Shown: in pieces, positions 33,509 to 44,208 of the stretch
Layout: each line of letters begins with the position of its first letter
Position numbering within the stretch: position 1 is the stretch's first letter
From: Jackrogersella multiformis
Lineage: Eukaryota > Ascomycota > Sordariomycetes > Xylariales > Hypoxylaceae
NCBI GenBank assembly: GCA_902806575.1
Contig: CADCXD010000004.1
Span: 3,410,001-3,474,000 of the forward strand
Length of the DNA: 64,000 nucleotides
Direction: 5' to 3'
The notes under the pieces: model-generated
What the model saw: only the letters and a program-made list of their open reading frames with translations
What the model was told of the DNA's origin: nothing
The model's database searches: none
Position numbers and translations under genes: made by a program

Positions 33509-33938
33509 ACCTAACAAGGCACACACACTACCGGCATACACGAGAGTGTTTAGGTATATCGCCAGCCCCCGATATTATGCGAGATGGGCTCGACAGGTTC
33601 GGTGAAACCCTAAGAAGAAAAAAGAAGAGAGAGAGGGAAGACGAGAGACGAGACAAGAATCAGACAGATTGAGTCACACGACACCGCCGACGCCTACCAT
33701 CCTCGGCTGACCATCTTCAGCGAACCATATCTCATCATCTCATTGATCTGCACGCTCTCTTTTTATCCTCGTTACACTTGATCGCCTGATCCATAAGCAA
33801 TTCAATCGAGACAGTCTACTTGGGACGCAATATCAAGCCTCTCATCAGTTGGAGCCGACAAGTTAACGAGGCTTTTTTATTTTATTTTTTTATTTTATTT
33901 TATTACATATTAATATCTTCCTGTTCGGTTCCTCCAGG

Positions 33939-35959
33939 ATGCCTGTCTCAGAATTAAATTCGTCAGCTCCGGCGCATTCCCCGTCAATCGGTGCACTGAG
34001 TCCAGTCGGGTCTAACCCTGATCTTGGTGACTCTCAGCCTTCGGGACCAGGAGCTGAAAAGAATAAATTCAATATGGAGAGCCCCAACACTTCGGACAAT
34101 CAATGCATGTGTAAGTCACCTAAATTTCCAATCTTGTCCGCCTAATGTGTTATTATGAAAGAGTTATGATTCATTTCTTAACTGGAAAACGGAAAGGGAA
34201 AAGTTAGATGTTGTAGTCCAGGGGTCAGGGATGTTCTTTGGGGTGTTCTTAGGAGGTATTCGTTCGCTATCCAAAGTTCTCATCTTCATCATTGTTCATA
34301 TTCACACCCGGTTTTCTTCAGTTTTCTTCAATTTCCTTCAAGAGAGTCAGAGTCGGTCAGTTAGAGTCAGTCAGGGTCAGGGTCAGTGTCTTCAGGGTCA
34401 GTGTCGGTGCACAACGCCACACGGCCTAGACACCCTAAATATATAGTATACTACCTAGCCTAACGACTGATGCACTGATGCGGCCCTTAGCGAATATGGC
34501 AATGCCAATGCCAATACCAATGCCAGCGCCAACTTTACATGGCACCACCGCCAGTCACGTTGATTCTGTTGATTCCCCGCACCCCACACAGGTACGGAGT
34601 CACGTCGAACAAGCTATAACACCAGTCGACCCTAGCCCAGCTAGAAGACTTTCCGTATCTTCATCCAAGATGTTATTCTCAGATCTGTACAAATCAACCA
34701 AGTCACCTCTCGCCAAACTACGGCGTCACTCACAGATTACCCCTCCACCCCCAGAACATGACCCTGATCTCATGAGCCGCGATAAGGCCAAGCAGAAAGA
34801 TGCTATCAAACGTGTTTTAGCAGATAAAGTCAAGAATGACTGGAATTTCCAATGGCCACCACCTCTGCAGACCAAACCAAATCCAGAAGGCGACGGCACG
34901 GGAGCTGTAGTTAAGACGCGCTGTGACAATGATATTATGGAAGGGAGTGATTCGGAGGATGATGCTGCCTCAACCTACAGCACCGTGTCGGAGGATCTTG
35001 TTCATTTTCACCCTCGATCTGAGTGGCTCTCAGATATGCCCGCCGATGACGTCGACGATGATGAGCCATTGTCACCCTCGGCTTATCGTTTCGACACTCC
35101 AGATGCAGTTGGTGCTTTGGTGCAGGCAGAAGCCCTCTCCAAGAGCGCAAAGCGTAGAAGGGCAGTGCGTTCAGAAATGGAATGGAACGACGGGTTGGCT
35201 TGTTTCAACGCCCGACGGGATGCCTGGACAGGCGCGAAGGCGGTTCGCGTCCGTCCAAAACCGGCATCCCCGGCAGTCACTTCTCCTACCTCCAGGCGTC
35301 TTTCTTGGTGGCATCTTTCAACTTCGCCGTCACCTTCATCACCCACGGAGTCTATAGGTGTGGTGACACCTCTTAGTCCTAGTGCGACACGTACGTCTGG
35401 CGACACAACCGTTGTGGCTTCATCAGATGCAGAGTTCAAGGAAGCGAAAACGAAAGAAGATACATCAACATACCCGGTCGAGATTCTTATTCCTATACCC
35501 CAACCACTTCTGCCTCCCACCACCCCTATGCGCGCTTCCATTACTCCGTCCGCTTATTCTACCATCTACGACAAGATTGTGATCCAGTCTGCGACACCTT
35601 CGTGCCCCGTCAACTTGGGCGACGTGGTGCGCGCTTGCGTCACCGGTTGGAAACGAGACGGCGAATGGCCACCAAGAGCTGCCGAACCACCTCCGGTCGT
35701 AGCAGTTCGCCGAAAGAAGGAAAGCAGCATGGATAGCAAGACTAACGCCAGCAAGAGGATGAGCTTTAGTTTTCTAGGGAAAAGGCAAAGCGCAACTGGT
35801 GATCCTAGCAGCCTGGCGGAAAGCACATCGCATCCAGAGAGACAAGACACCGGCCAGGTGACAGGAAAGGCGTTCAAGAGGAGTCTACAGCGCGTTTTAG
35901 GCTTCGGGAACGAAAGGGCGGCAAGCAACGCCAGCAACCACGGGGCTATTGCCGGATGA
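33939..35959 (+). CDS. Gag1-like clamp (DUF4050) domain protein
   Basis: Exon 1 (33939-34110) joins exon 2 (34491-35959) in phase to give 546 residues. The 380-bp intron is long for this window and has a GTAAGT donor, a CCTAACGACTGAT branch region and a CTTAG acceptor. The fungal Gag1-like clamp/DUF4050 signature is visible as EWNDGLACFNARRDAWTGAK at about residue 287. A second conserved block lies at about 403-450: ITPSAYSTIYDKIVIQ, then PVNLGDVVRACVTGWKRDGE and WPPR. Between and around them the chain is Ser/Pro/Thr-rich and acidic (SDSEDDAASTYSTVSEDL). The tail has basic FKRSLQRVLGFGN. No enzymatic motif is visible and the role of the family is poorly defined. MAMPMPIPMPAP near the start of exon 2 is low-complexity. 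Confidence 0.82.
34341..34410. repeat. GTCAG-type imperfect repeats within the intron of the clamp-domain gene
   Basis: AGTCAGAGTCGGTCAGTT-like sequence with many GTCAG and GGTCAG units, all inside the proposed intron 34111-34490. Confidence 0.7.
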
Positions 35960-37664
35960 ATGGGGCCGATTTGGGCCGAAGGAAAGAACCAACGAACCTA
36001 TTAGGGATCAAGGCACCCGGAAACTGTTAAGGCGCGAGAGGCAAAGGGCGAAAGGGGCGGAAAGCAAGGGAAGATTGGGACAGTTGAGATATCCAAACCA
36101 TACCCTAGGGCTTCAAGGAGGAGGCTGCGAGTTCTCGGCATTTAGGCATATACCCAGCATCGCTTTCGGCGTTTTCCACATTACCACCTACATTAAAAGG
36201 GCCACCGCCGTTGTGGCGTCCGCACATACATACGCTACGCACATGCTTAATCAACAGACGCTAGAACGAATTTAATAAATGCTTGCTTTCTGTTCTTGAC
36301 ATGTCTGACTTGTTGCTTTTAAAGTTTTCTCTTTCTTTCTTCTCATGCTAGTTAGCTAAGGATACAGACATAATACCTGCTTCGGGGTTATGCTTACGTT
36401 ACCAGAGGTATCAGTATAGCTAAAGGCTAGGTAAGGTATTAACGCCATTGTTGTCAGGTTACCTAAGCCAGACGCAATTCTTCTGAATACCAGGTACAGG
36501 TAGGTAGGAGTAGGCAGTGCTTTGCCGTCTCGCCTGCTCTCCTATCCAGATTAACGCATCAAGATTCAAAGTGGCGATCTAATCCAACGGGGTATCATCT
36601 AAGGGATATATATATCTACATGGAGTAGTTATTTAGGTATATACTAAGGTAGGTTATATACTAAGGTAGGTAGGTAGGGAAGTAGGTTAGCAAAGGTCGA
36701 ACTAGACATTAAGAGCCGGAGAAAGCACACAGCCTCTCATACCAGAAGCAATGATACCGGACAGACACAAGCACAGGAGCATATCACCATGCAACCAATC
36801 AATCAACCGACCAACCTTACCTGCACCTGCACCTAACCGCACTTTACCTAACCTCACTTGACCTCACTTCACTAATCGAACCAAATCGAACCGAACCGCC
36901 TCGCCCTACCTCAACCACAACCAGAGAATCTCCAGCATTAATTAAGTAGCAGCAGCAGCAACAACAACAACAGCAAAAGTAAGAACACCAAAGTATAATA
37001 GTAGTAGTAGTAGGCGCAGGCCCATTCATATCTCGTCATTAACGTACCCGTGCGAGCTCGACCATTTGCCGCGCGCGCCCTTGCCCTTCCTTCCACCCGC
37101 CCGCCTGCTTGCCTGCTTTCCGTTTAAAATACCTATATTACACTCTGACGCGCGAAGAAAAGACCAGGAAAGAACAGAAAAGAAGCGAAAAGAAGAGAAA
37201 CTAAAAAAATAATAGTAAACAACTTCGACCGAGTCATATCCTGCGGGAACGCCGATGAACGCCATGTTTGCTTTTTGATGGGCCCCTTCCTTGCCTCTTT
37301 CCTGCCTTCTTTCCTTCCTTTCGTAAGTAGTCCGATTCGCGATGGCTCCGGCGATGGCTCGCGATGATGGAGGGGTTGCCTGCCTGCCTTGACTCAACCC
37401 CGGTCAACTCGGCTCAACCCGACTCGGGTTAACCAACACTCCTCCATGACTCCAAAGTCCCGAAGCTTCAACAGAGCATTCGGCGACAAAACTAGTTACG
37501 TATAACACAGCCGTATCCTAAACGGCAAGAAGTGAACTACCCCCTCCTCGATTCTCTCCTCGACCCCTTGACCACCTACCCTAAGTAAGTAGGTACCACA
37601 CCGTCCCAGCCTAGATCAGACGCCATCAGACGCCACCAGCTCAGCCGAAGCTATCCTCGCAGCC
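35960..37664. other. 1.7-kb intergenic region between convergent genes
   Basis: Holds repeats of TAGGTAGG (about 36640-36690), CAG/CAA triplets (36947-36975), AGT triplets (about 36998-37012) and a long A/G-rich tract (about 37145-37205). No gene is supported. Confidence 0.5.
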
Positions 37665-40600
37665 CTACTGCCAGTCCTCCTCGGCCTCCGATTCGACCTG
37701 CGCCTTGGGCCTTCTACCCTCATCTTTGACGACGCCGGACCGGACGAGCGCGTCCCACACCTTATCGGCGCGCATGGCGTCGCGGCCGGCAACCGTGGCG
37801 TCGACGGGCAGGCCGTCGAGGGTCCGGAGCCGGCGGCAGCGGTCGAGCACGATGAGCTCGTAGAAGCGGCGGCGCATGCGCGTGCCCATGTCCGAGCGGC
37901 TCGCGAACCGGCGGTCGCGGTCCGCGTCCGCGTCCGGCAGCGCGAACGGGTCGAACCCGCCGGCGGCCCCCTCCTCCGCCACGAGCGCCTGGATCGGCCC
38001 GTAGAACCCGAGCGTCGCCGGGTTGTCCCTGAGGTCCAGCCGCGCGAGGTGCGGGAACCCGGCCAGGACGTCGGCCACCTGCCCCGCGTCGGCCAGCCTG
38101 TTGCCGGCCGCGAGGAGCTTCTTGAGCCGCGGGATGTAGCGCAGCGCCGTGATGTCCTCGATGGCGTTCATGTTGAGGTTCAGCACCCGCAGGTTCGGCA
38201 TCAGCTGCCCGAGCTGCGGGGGCAGGTATTGCACCCCGCAGTTGGCCAGCTCGAGGTACTGCAGGTTGAGGAAGTCGACCGAGGGGTTGAAGTCGGTGAG
38301 CAGGTTGCCTGAGAGGAACAGCTTTCGGATTTCGTAGGCGGCGTCGAGGAACGCTAGGTCCAGAGGTATGTTGCCTCGCTGCTCGCGGAGCGAGAGGCTG
38401 TCGAGGCGACGGCACCGCGAGAAGCCCGTGATGGTAGTCAGCAGGTTGCAGTCTACGTGTAGAAGACGCAGCGAAGGGAACGGTGTTATGTCGAGGACCG
38501 TGATGTCGTTGTTAGAAAGCGTCAGGTACTTGAGGTTGGAAACTGAGACATCCATGCTTGGGCCGAAATATGATAGGCCGTTATGCGCCAGGTTAAGGGT
38601 GACGAGGCACGTGAGTTGCTCGACGCCCTGGATCGAGCTAATCTGGTTGTTTCCTAGGTCTAGCTCGGTCAAGCGCTGCATCTTTGTGCCATCGAAATCT
38701 ATTTCGTCGAGAAGGTTACCTCTCGCGCGGAGAACCTGCAAGCTGTCGTGCATCTTGATACCATCCAAGCTAGTGATCTGGTTGTTGTCCGCGCGAAGGC
38801 TTCGTAGGTGCACCAGGTCCTTGAAGGCGTGCAAGCTGCTGATCTGATTGTTGGATACGTCCACATACTGCAAATTCATCAGGTGACCCCATGCCGTCAG
38901 CTCGGAAAGATGATTGTCGGTAATGCGTAGGTTCCGAACGCTTTCGGGTACGCCGTCGAGGTGCTCGATACAGTTGCTCGATGCGTTGAGAGTGACAACA
39001 TTGGTGCAAAACTCATCCAGCATGTGAAGTGTCGTCAGCTGCTTGTCATTAATATCCAACTCTTGCATAGAATCCCAGTCGGGCTCAAATGGCTCGACCT
39101 CGGTGATTTTCTCGACAAGATTTTGAATGGCTTTGGACATGATCTTCTTGGAGCCATCTCCAGTAGCAAGATAGCGATCTCCGACGACATAGCTGACTTC
39201 CAATCCGCAGGACTGGTCCGCCTGATGCATCGTAAAATCCGACAGAGGGCTCAGAGACAAGGTACCAACATATTGCCCGATGATTGGCGTCGCAGAACTC
39301 GGTGAAATTTTTGTAGGCCCTGGCGTGGTTACCACGACGCTCAAGCTAGTATTCCTCTCGTCCTCATTTTCCGGACGCACGATGTTTGATTCTCCGCGAA
39401 GACTAAGTTGGCGTTCATCGGATGCCGCGTGCTCTCCAGTCGCGTCTTCGTCCTGCTCGTCAATTCGAGACACCGGTCTTGGGACGAATTCCTGCCCTTT
39501 AGCCGATAAATTTCTGGCCGAACGACTTCGTGATCGTGAATTTGAAACGGAGCTATTGACGGATCTTGGTGATTTAGATCGTCGTCCACGTTTGAACGAA
39601 TCAGTGGGGGCCACGTGTTCCACCGGTTCAATTCCTTGACCGCCATTGTCGTCATCCGAATGATGTGCAACGTCTTGTATAACAGAAGCGATCGGGGAGG
39701 AGAACGAAATGGTAAGGTTTCTTCGCCGTGAGGGACTCGATTTTTGCATCCGGTCTTCATGAATTGATATCTCGTGCTCAATCTCCTTGTCGTCTTCGAC
39801 TGCAGTCTCCACTTGCGTCTGCTTGTATTTCGGGAATGCCTCTTTCGTGTGACTCATCATGCCTCGAGAATCGACGGACTCGTGTGCCGTAGTAGACGAT
39901 TTCGCAGAAGAAGGGGTTGATGACATCTCTTCTTGGGCGGACTGCTCGTCATCTTCTGGATTTTTTTTCACGGCCAATCCAAGAGTCTGCTTCTCCCTGG
40001 TTGTGTCGACCGAAAGATCCGGAATACTGGCGAATGGATCCTCGCTATCTTCGGATGGAAGAATATTCCTGCCATCCGATGTAGGCTTTGGTTGTTTGAT
40101 TTTGTACCATGCTTTATTCTTCTTGTCGAAAACCATATTTCCCACCTGGTTGCCAATAAGAGGAGTAACCGCATCTGGCACAATGAGTTTCTTCGAATCG
40201 GATCCTCTCGAGGAGCCAGTGTGGATAGAACGCCCAGAAGACCGTGATCCATTCGAGGGGTATTCGACTTTGTTGTCACCAGGTTCGGCAGAGTCCGGGT
40301 TGCGCGAGATCCTCACGTTAGAAAGATCGCTCACGATATCTGTGTCTTCCTGAAAATTATCCCACGTCTTGTCAGTAAGCATACTCTGCCGAATAGACTC
40401 GCTGAGGCTATTAGCCTCGTTGATGGCTTCCCTGATGCGCCCCATCGAATGCATCGAGTTCGTAATGATTTCGCCCAAATCACTGCCCTCCTCGTATTTC
40501 TTCAGCTGATCCGCAAGCTCTGGGTTTTCCTGGCGGGTTGGAGCCCTGGCAAGAGGAGGCCCTTCCCGACTCGGGGGTCGCGAAAACGGTTCCTTAGTAG

Positions 40601-43139
40601 ACTCCTGGAATGAACTCTCGTCTCCGCCGAATGCAATCGAGCTGTGTTGCTCCGCCATCTCAGCTTCGGATTCCTCTACGCTGCTAAGGTCACTCCGGGG
40701 ACGTGCCTTGTTGCGGATCATAGCCATAATTTCCTCTGCGGCATCGAAGAAGTCCTGGGTTTTCATAGATGTCCTTCCCGATCCATCAACAGCAAAATCC
40801 TGAATGGATATATCCGATGGTTGATCTGGATCAAACCTAAGGTTGGCCAGTGGTTGTCGCTTATGTGCTGTTGAAGCCATCTGACTTGGAGTCGGTGATC
40901 TAGGTCGGAGAATCTGTCGTATTGCCAAAACATCCGGGCTATCATCCTGTTGTAATTCGGATTGGCCACTGGCTTGTCGTTGCCTCCCCATAACTGATTG
41001 CATAGTCCGATGTGAAGATTGCACGCTCTCTATCAAACCAGGTTGATCTTCCAGCCCGTACGCGATGTCTGATCGGTGTAATGTCCTTCTCCTTTTCGGG
41101 GTAGGATCTTTAGATGGCGAGGTCCGCGGCCTCTTCCCGTCTGAGCCATCCCTCTTTGGTGTTCCTTCAACGCTGCCATTAGGTCCAATCGGATGCGCAG
41201 AACTCTGGGGCTTTGAACCGTTGGAGACTCTCGATAGACCTACGCTACGTCGAGGAGTGAAAAAACTGCTCTGTGGCTTCTGCCGTCGTCGCTGGACGAC
41301 GAGGGACTTTCCATCCGAAGATAAATCATGATGAATTTGAAACTTGATAAAGTGGCTAGGTGGTAACGAGTCATCCACGGGCGTCATATTCTCCTTATTT
41401 GTTAATTGAGACCGGTCAATAGAGTTCTGAGTGATGTCTTCGCTGAATTCGTAACCATCTAGTTCTCCGGCCCCGAATGTGCTAATATCGTCGATGTTGT
41501 CCGGATAGCCGAAACTGATTTGTGCAGCCTTATTCGGACCGAAATCGGGTACGAAACCTTTATTCAGATCGGGTTTGGAATGTGATTCTTGTGTAGGCAA
41601 AGCAGCAGTATCGTGTAGCCTCGAGCGCGAAGGACTCTCGGTCATCTGGTCTTCAAATTGGCTTATGCGCCGAAGAAGAGTTTGGTTGGTGAAAGTGTCA
41701 TATGGACCGAATAGCTTCAGAGGGCTTCCACCCTGACCTGAAGGAATCTCAAGTCGTCTCGCAGGGCTTGGGTGTGGCGTAAGGGGGATAGCAGGGCTAA
41801 GCCCCAAGTCTAGAGAACTATTCGTATTCATCGATGCAACGCGATCTATCCTAACACTTGGAAATTGTTTTGGGGTGCTAGCCTGGAGCGAGGATTCGGG
41901 AAGCATTGACGTGTCGGGGATCAGTGGTGGGCTGAGAGGGCGTCGACGAAAAGATCCTTCCTCCGAACGTCCACCTCGCTGGATATTTAAAAAGCCTCCA
42001 TTTTTAACAAATTCGTCAGTAGTGTCGACTTTTTGACTACCTTCAGTCTCGTGGGGAGGAGTTGGTTCTGGTTCTAGTTCTAGACGACTAGTGGGATCCG
42101 AGTCTAACAGCATCTGGTTTCTCCTGAGTTTCTCGAGGCGGTTTCGTAGCTGCTCCGGTGGAAGTTCAGCCGGGGCAAATATCACTTGACCGTCCTTAGA
42201 ATCGTGGCGCGAGAGCACAATTGGGCTTAAATCCTCATTTCTAATGATGCTTTGTCCACTAACTTGGCGTGATTCGTCAAGCCCGTTTGTGGGTTTACGG
42301 GGGACGAGGGCTTGTTCGCTAGGCTCGTTTGTCCCGTCATAATGACTATCATCAGGCCCGTCTGATCTCAGCTGATCAGTCCTACTCGACTCCTGGATTT
42401 CCTCTTCTGTCCTTCGAAACGTCATCTTCTTAGGAGGTGGAGGGGAATGCCGAATCAGAGACTCGCTGGTAGACTGTTCAAAGCTTTCGTCTTCATGAGT
42501 TTGATGCTGCATGTGTCTTGAGTAAGGTGGAGGACTCGAAGGCAATGTCGAATCGTAAATACCGTTCTCTTCATGCTCGACCGTCTCCTCTCCTGTAGAT
42601 TCTTGCGCCACTGGAGGTCGAAATATGTTTTCCAGACCGGTTCCTGCTGAACTGAACAGATCTTTTGATTCTCCGTAGTTCAGCTCCCCATAAACCAAGC
42701 GTTTCTTCCATTCAGGCACACTCTCTCTGCCTTTCGAAGGAGAAACACTCTGGGACTTGTTACGTTGAATAGTATCGTGGACGACAGACGCAGTAGTAGA
42801 TACGGATGCCGACCGACTACTATGACGTCCCCTCGGCGAGACCCTAGTCTCGCGTGAAGATTTAGAGAAACCAAGTCGTGATCCTCTTATGTTGATACCG
42901 TTCACACTTCGTTCGCTCAAGACATTAATGGCGCTACTATTGTATGGCGATTCCTGCGATTTCCTTGTTGCATCACTTCCAGGATTATATCTCGGTATGC
43001 GACTAAGGGGTTCGCGTAGACTCCTGCGCCTCATATTTGCTCGGGAACTGGGCAAATTGGTCGATTGGTCCTGCGAATTATCTGATCTGGGCTGAGACAC
43101 CCAGTCCTCGGAGAGTGAGTCCAGCCAGGCATGAGCCAT
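37665..43139 (-). CDS. cdc11: Septation initiation network scaffold, Cdc11/Nud1/SnaD family (leucine-rich repeat)
   Basis: Spindle-pole-body scaffold that assembles the septation/mitotic-exit kinases (Spg1-Cdc7 in fission yeast). A single exon of 1824 residues. It starts MAHAWLDSLSEDWVSQP; this Trp-rich opening (W..SLSEDW) is conserved in the family. Residues about 20-1350 are Ser/Arg/Pro/Glu-rich and disordered, as expected for a hub controlled by phosphorylation. From about 1355 to 1765 there are leucine-rich repeats of the L..L...NN.I..L type (for example LNASSNCIEHLDG, YVDVSNNQISSLHAF, ELDLGNNQISSI, VLNLNMNAIEDI). The C-terminus after the repeats is Arg-rich, then acidic (ESEAEEDWQ). The frame is uninterrupted over 5.5 kb. 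GC content rises sharply in the last kilobase of the gene. It is divergent from the gene at 44209. Confidence 0.9.
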   Translation of the reverse strand: MAHAWLDSLSEDWVSQPRSDNSQDQSTNLPSSRANMRRRSLREPLSRIPRYNPGSDATRKSQESPYNSSAINVLSERSVNGINIRGSRLGFSKSSRETRVSPRGRHSSRSASVSTTASVVHDTIQRNKSQSVSPSKGRESVPEWKKRLVYGELNYGESKDLFSSAGTGLENIFRPPVAQESTGEETVEHEENGIYDSTLPSSPPPYSRHMQHQTHEDESFEQSTSESLIRHSPPPPKKMTFRRTEEEIQESSRTDQLRSDGPDDSHYDGTNEPSEQALVPRKPTNGLDESRQVSGQSIIRNEDLSPIVLSRHDSKDGQVIFAPAELPPEQLRNRLEKLRRNQMLLDSDPTSRLELEPEPTPPHETEGSQKVDTTDEFVKNGGFLNIQRGGRSEEGSFRRRPLSPPLIPDTSMLPESSLQASTPKQFPSVRIDRVASMNTNSSLDLGLSPAIPLTPHPSPARRLEIPSGQGGSPLKLFGPYDTFTNQTLLRRISQFEDQMTESPSRSRLHDTAALPTQESHSKPDLNKGFVPDFGPNKAAQISFGYPDNIDDISTFGAGELDGYEFSEDITQNSIDRSQLTNKENMTPVDDSLPPSHFIKFQIHHDLSSDGKSLVVQRRRQKPQSSFFTPRRSVGLSRVSNGSKPQSSAHPIGPNGSVEGTPKRDGSDGKRPRTSPSKDPTPKRRRTLHRSDIAYGLEDQPGLIESVQSSHRTMQSVMGRQRQASGQSELQQDDSPDVLAIRQILRPRSPTPSQMASTAHKRQPLANLRFDPDQPSDISIQDFAVDGSGRTSMKTQDFFDAAEEIMAMIRNKARPRSDLSSVEESEAEMAEQHSSIAFGGDESSFQESTKEPFSRPPSREGPPLARAPTRQENPELADQLKKYEEGSDLGEIITNSMHSMGRIREAINEANSLSESIRQSMLTDKTWDNFQEDTDIVSDLSNVRISRNPDSAEPGDNKVEYPSNGSRSSGRSIHTGSSRGSDSKKLIVPDAVTPLIGNQVGNMVFDKKNKAWYKIKQPKPTSDGRNILPSEDSEDPFASIPDLSVDTTREKQTLGLAVKKNPEDDEQSAQEEMSSTPSSAKSSTTAHESVDSRGMMSHTKEAFPKYKQTQVETAVEDDKEIEHEISIHEDRMQKSSPSRRRNLTISFSSPIASVIQDVAHHSDDDNGGQGIEPVEHVAPTDSFKRGRRSKSPRSVNSSVSNSRSRSRSARNLSAKGQEFVPRPVSRIDEQDEDATGEHAASDERQLSLRGESNIVRPENEDERNTSLSVVVTTPGPTKISPSSATPIIGQYVGTLSLSPLSDFTMHQADQSCGLEVSYVVGDRYLATGDGSKKIMSKAIQNLVEKITEVEPFEPDWDSMQELDINDKQLTTLHMLDEFCTNVVTLNASSNCIEHLDGVPESVRNLRITDNHLSELTAWGHLMNLQYVDVSNNQISSLHAFKDLVHLRSLRADNNQITSLDGIKMHDSLQVLRARGNLLDEIDFDGTKMQRLTELDLGNNQISSIQGVEQLTCLVTLNLAHNGLSYFGPSMDVSVSNLKYLTLSNNDITVLDITPFPSLRLLHVDCNLLTTITGFSRCRRLDSLSLREQRGNIPLDLAFLDAAYEIRKLFLSGNLLTDFNPSVDFLNLQYLELANCGVQYLPPQLGQLMPNLRVLNLNMNAIEDITALRYIPRLKKLLAAGNRLADAGQVADVLAGFPHLARLDLRDNPATLGFYGPIQALVAEEGAAGGFDPFALPDADADRDRRFASRSDMGTRMRRRFYELIVLDRCRRLRTLDGLPVDATVAGRDAMRADKVWDALVRSGVVKDEGRRPKAQVESEAEEDWQ

Positions 43140-44208
43140 GGCGGGCGGATATATCTTGTCAATGAACGCGACGGGTAGAAATCAACAACATCAGCGAGAG
43201 TCCGGGTTCGGGTCCATCAACCAGATATTTCGAAGCTAGTTGACAATAGTTGGTCGGTCGATTGTAGCGATGTAGTTGAAGAGTCGCGATTTAATGGTAA
43301 CGGTAATGGTAATGGTAAGCGTTGAAATGGTGTTGTGTTGATAATGCTGCGGCGTGGGGCAATTGGGCGCGTCTGAGATGCGGCTCTGATGAGGGATGCC
43401 GGGGTGTTAGGATGCGAGGATGCTTGAAAGGTGATTGGATATATTAGCTATCGTAAGACGTTCGTCAAGGTATCTCTTCGGAAGAATGTTTCGTGAGGTT
43501 CTAATCGACTATTATCCTAGGGACTATCCTGGGGAGGTTGGTAAAGTGGGAAAGAAGGGTAGCAATCTACCTACGTAATATGGAATGTGGAATATGGAAT
43601 ACGGGGAGTGTTGTGCAGGCGGTGTACCGATACCGTTTGTTGTACATCGTCCCGCAACTTACAATTTATTTTTATGAAAGTGGTCAAAGCTCTAACCAAA
43701 CAATGATCTCGGTCGGGCAGGTTGGGGTAAGTATCTGATCTTATGGTTTCTGTAGCAACGAGATCCCCACCCACTAGCCACATTCTGAACACTTAATTAG
43801 GTACTAGCTGCCTACCTAAGTTAGGTCGAATGCATGAACGAATATCAAGCCACACCAAGCCACAACAAGCTAATTTTAATTAACGCGCTTACCGTGTAGT
43901 GTAGTCGCGTCATCGCGATCACCCCAGTTCCTTATTAGGACCGGTACTATGGTACTATGGTAACTACCTATTAAAGGTAATGCATCTTAGGAGAGTGGGG
44001 ATCAAGGTTCGACTACCACCTACCTAAGTACCTGGAATGCAACAATGGACTAATAATCGAATAATCAACCTTGGAAGCCCCCTTTTTAACTTTCTTTGAC
44101 AATTCTCAAATCCCGGTCGATGTCAATATTAGAATTTTCCTCCTAATTTCGTTCGCAGTCCGGAAGATAATATGGGATTGACGAAACACCATACTTAACA
44201 TCGATATC
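43140..44208. other. Shared 1.07-kb divergent promoter region
   Basis: Lies between the start codons of cdc11 and the unknown gene at 44209. It holds GGTAAT repeats at about 43294-43318, ACCTAAG/TTAGGT-type repeats near 43810-43825, and a T/C-rich leader before 44209. No gene is supported. Confidence 0.5.

Larger units (their letters stand above)
31919..33938. other. 2-kb intergenic region with several tandem arrays
   Basis: Contains a 48-codon open stretch just after 31918 (STRVGRGEGL ... LRIRSQ) that I could not join to the upstream frame. CCTAGG-type runs lie at about 32740-32940, and three separate short tandem arrays between 33144 and 33510 are listed individually. A T-rich tract lies at about 33872-33905, just before the next gene. 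Confidence 0.5.

Noticed and set aside
36844..37397. Minus-strand frames near the 3' side of cdc11
   Set aside because: They translate CAG/AGT triplets and A/G-rich tracts, and no conserved segment is visible.
37762..38415. 217-codon minus-strand Arg/Ala/Pro-rich frame
   Set aside because: It overlaps the leucine-rich-repeat end of cdc11 in another frame and reflects GC bias there.
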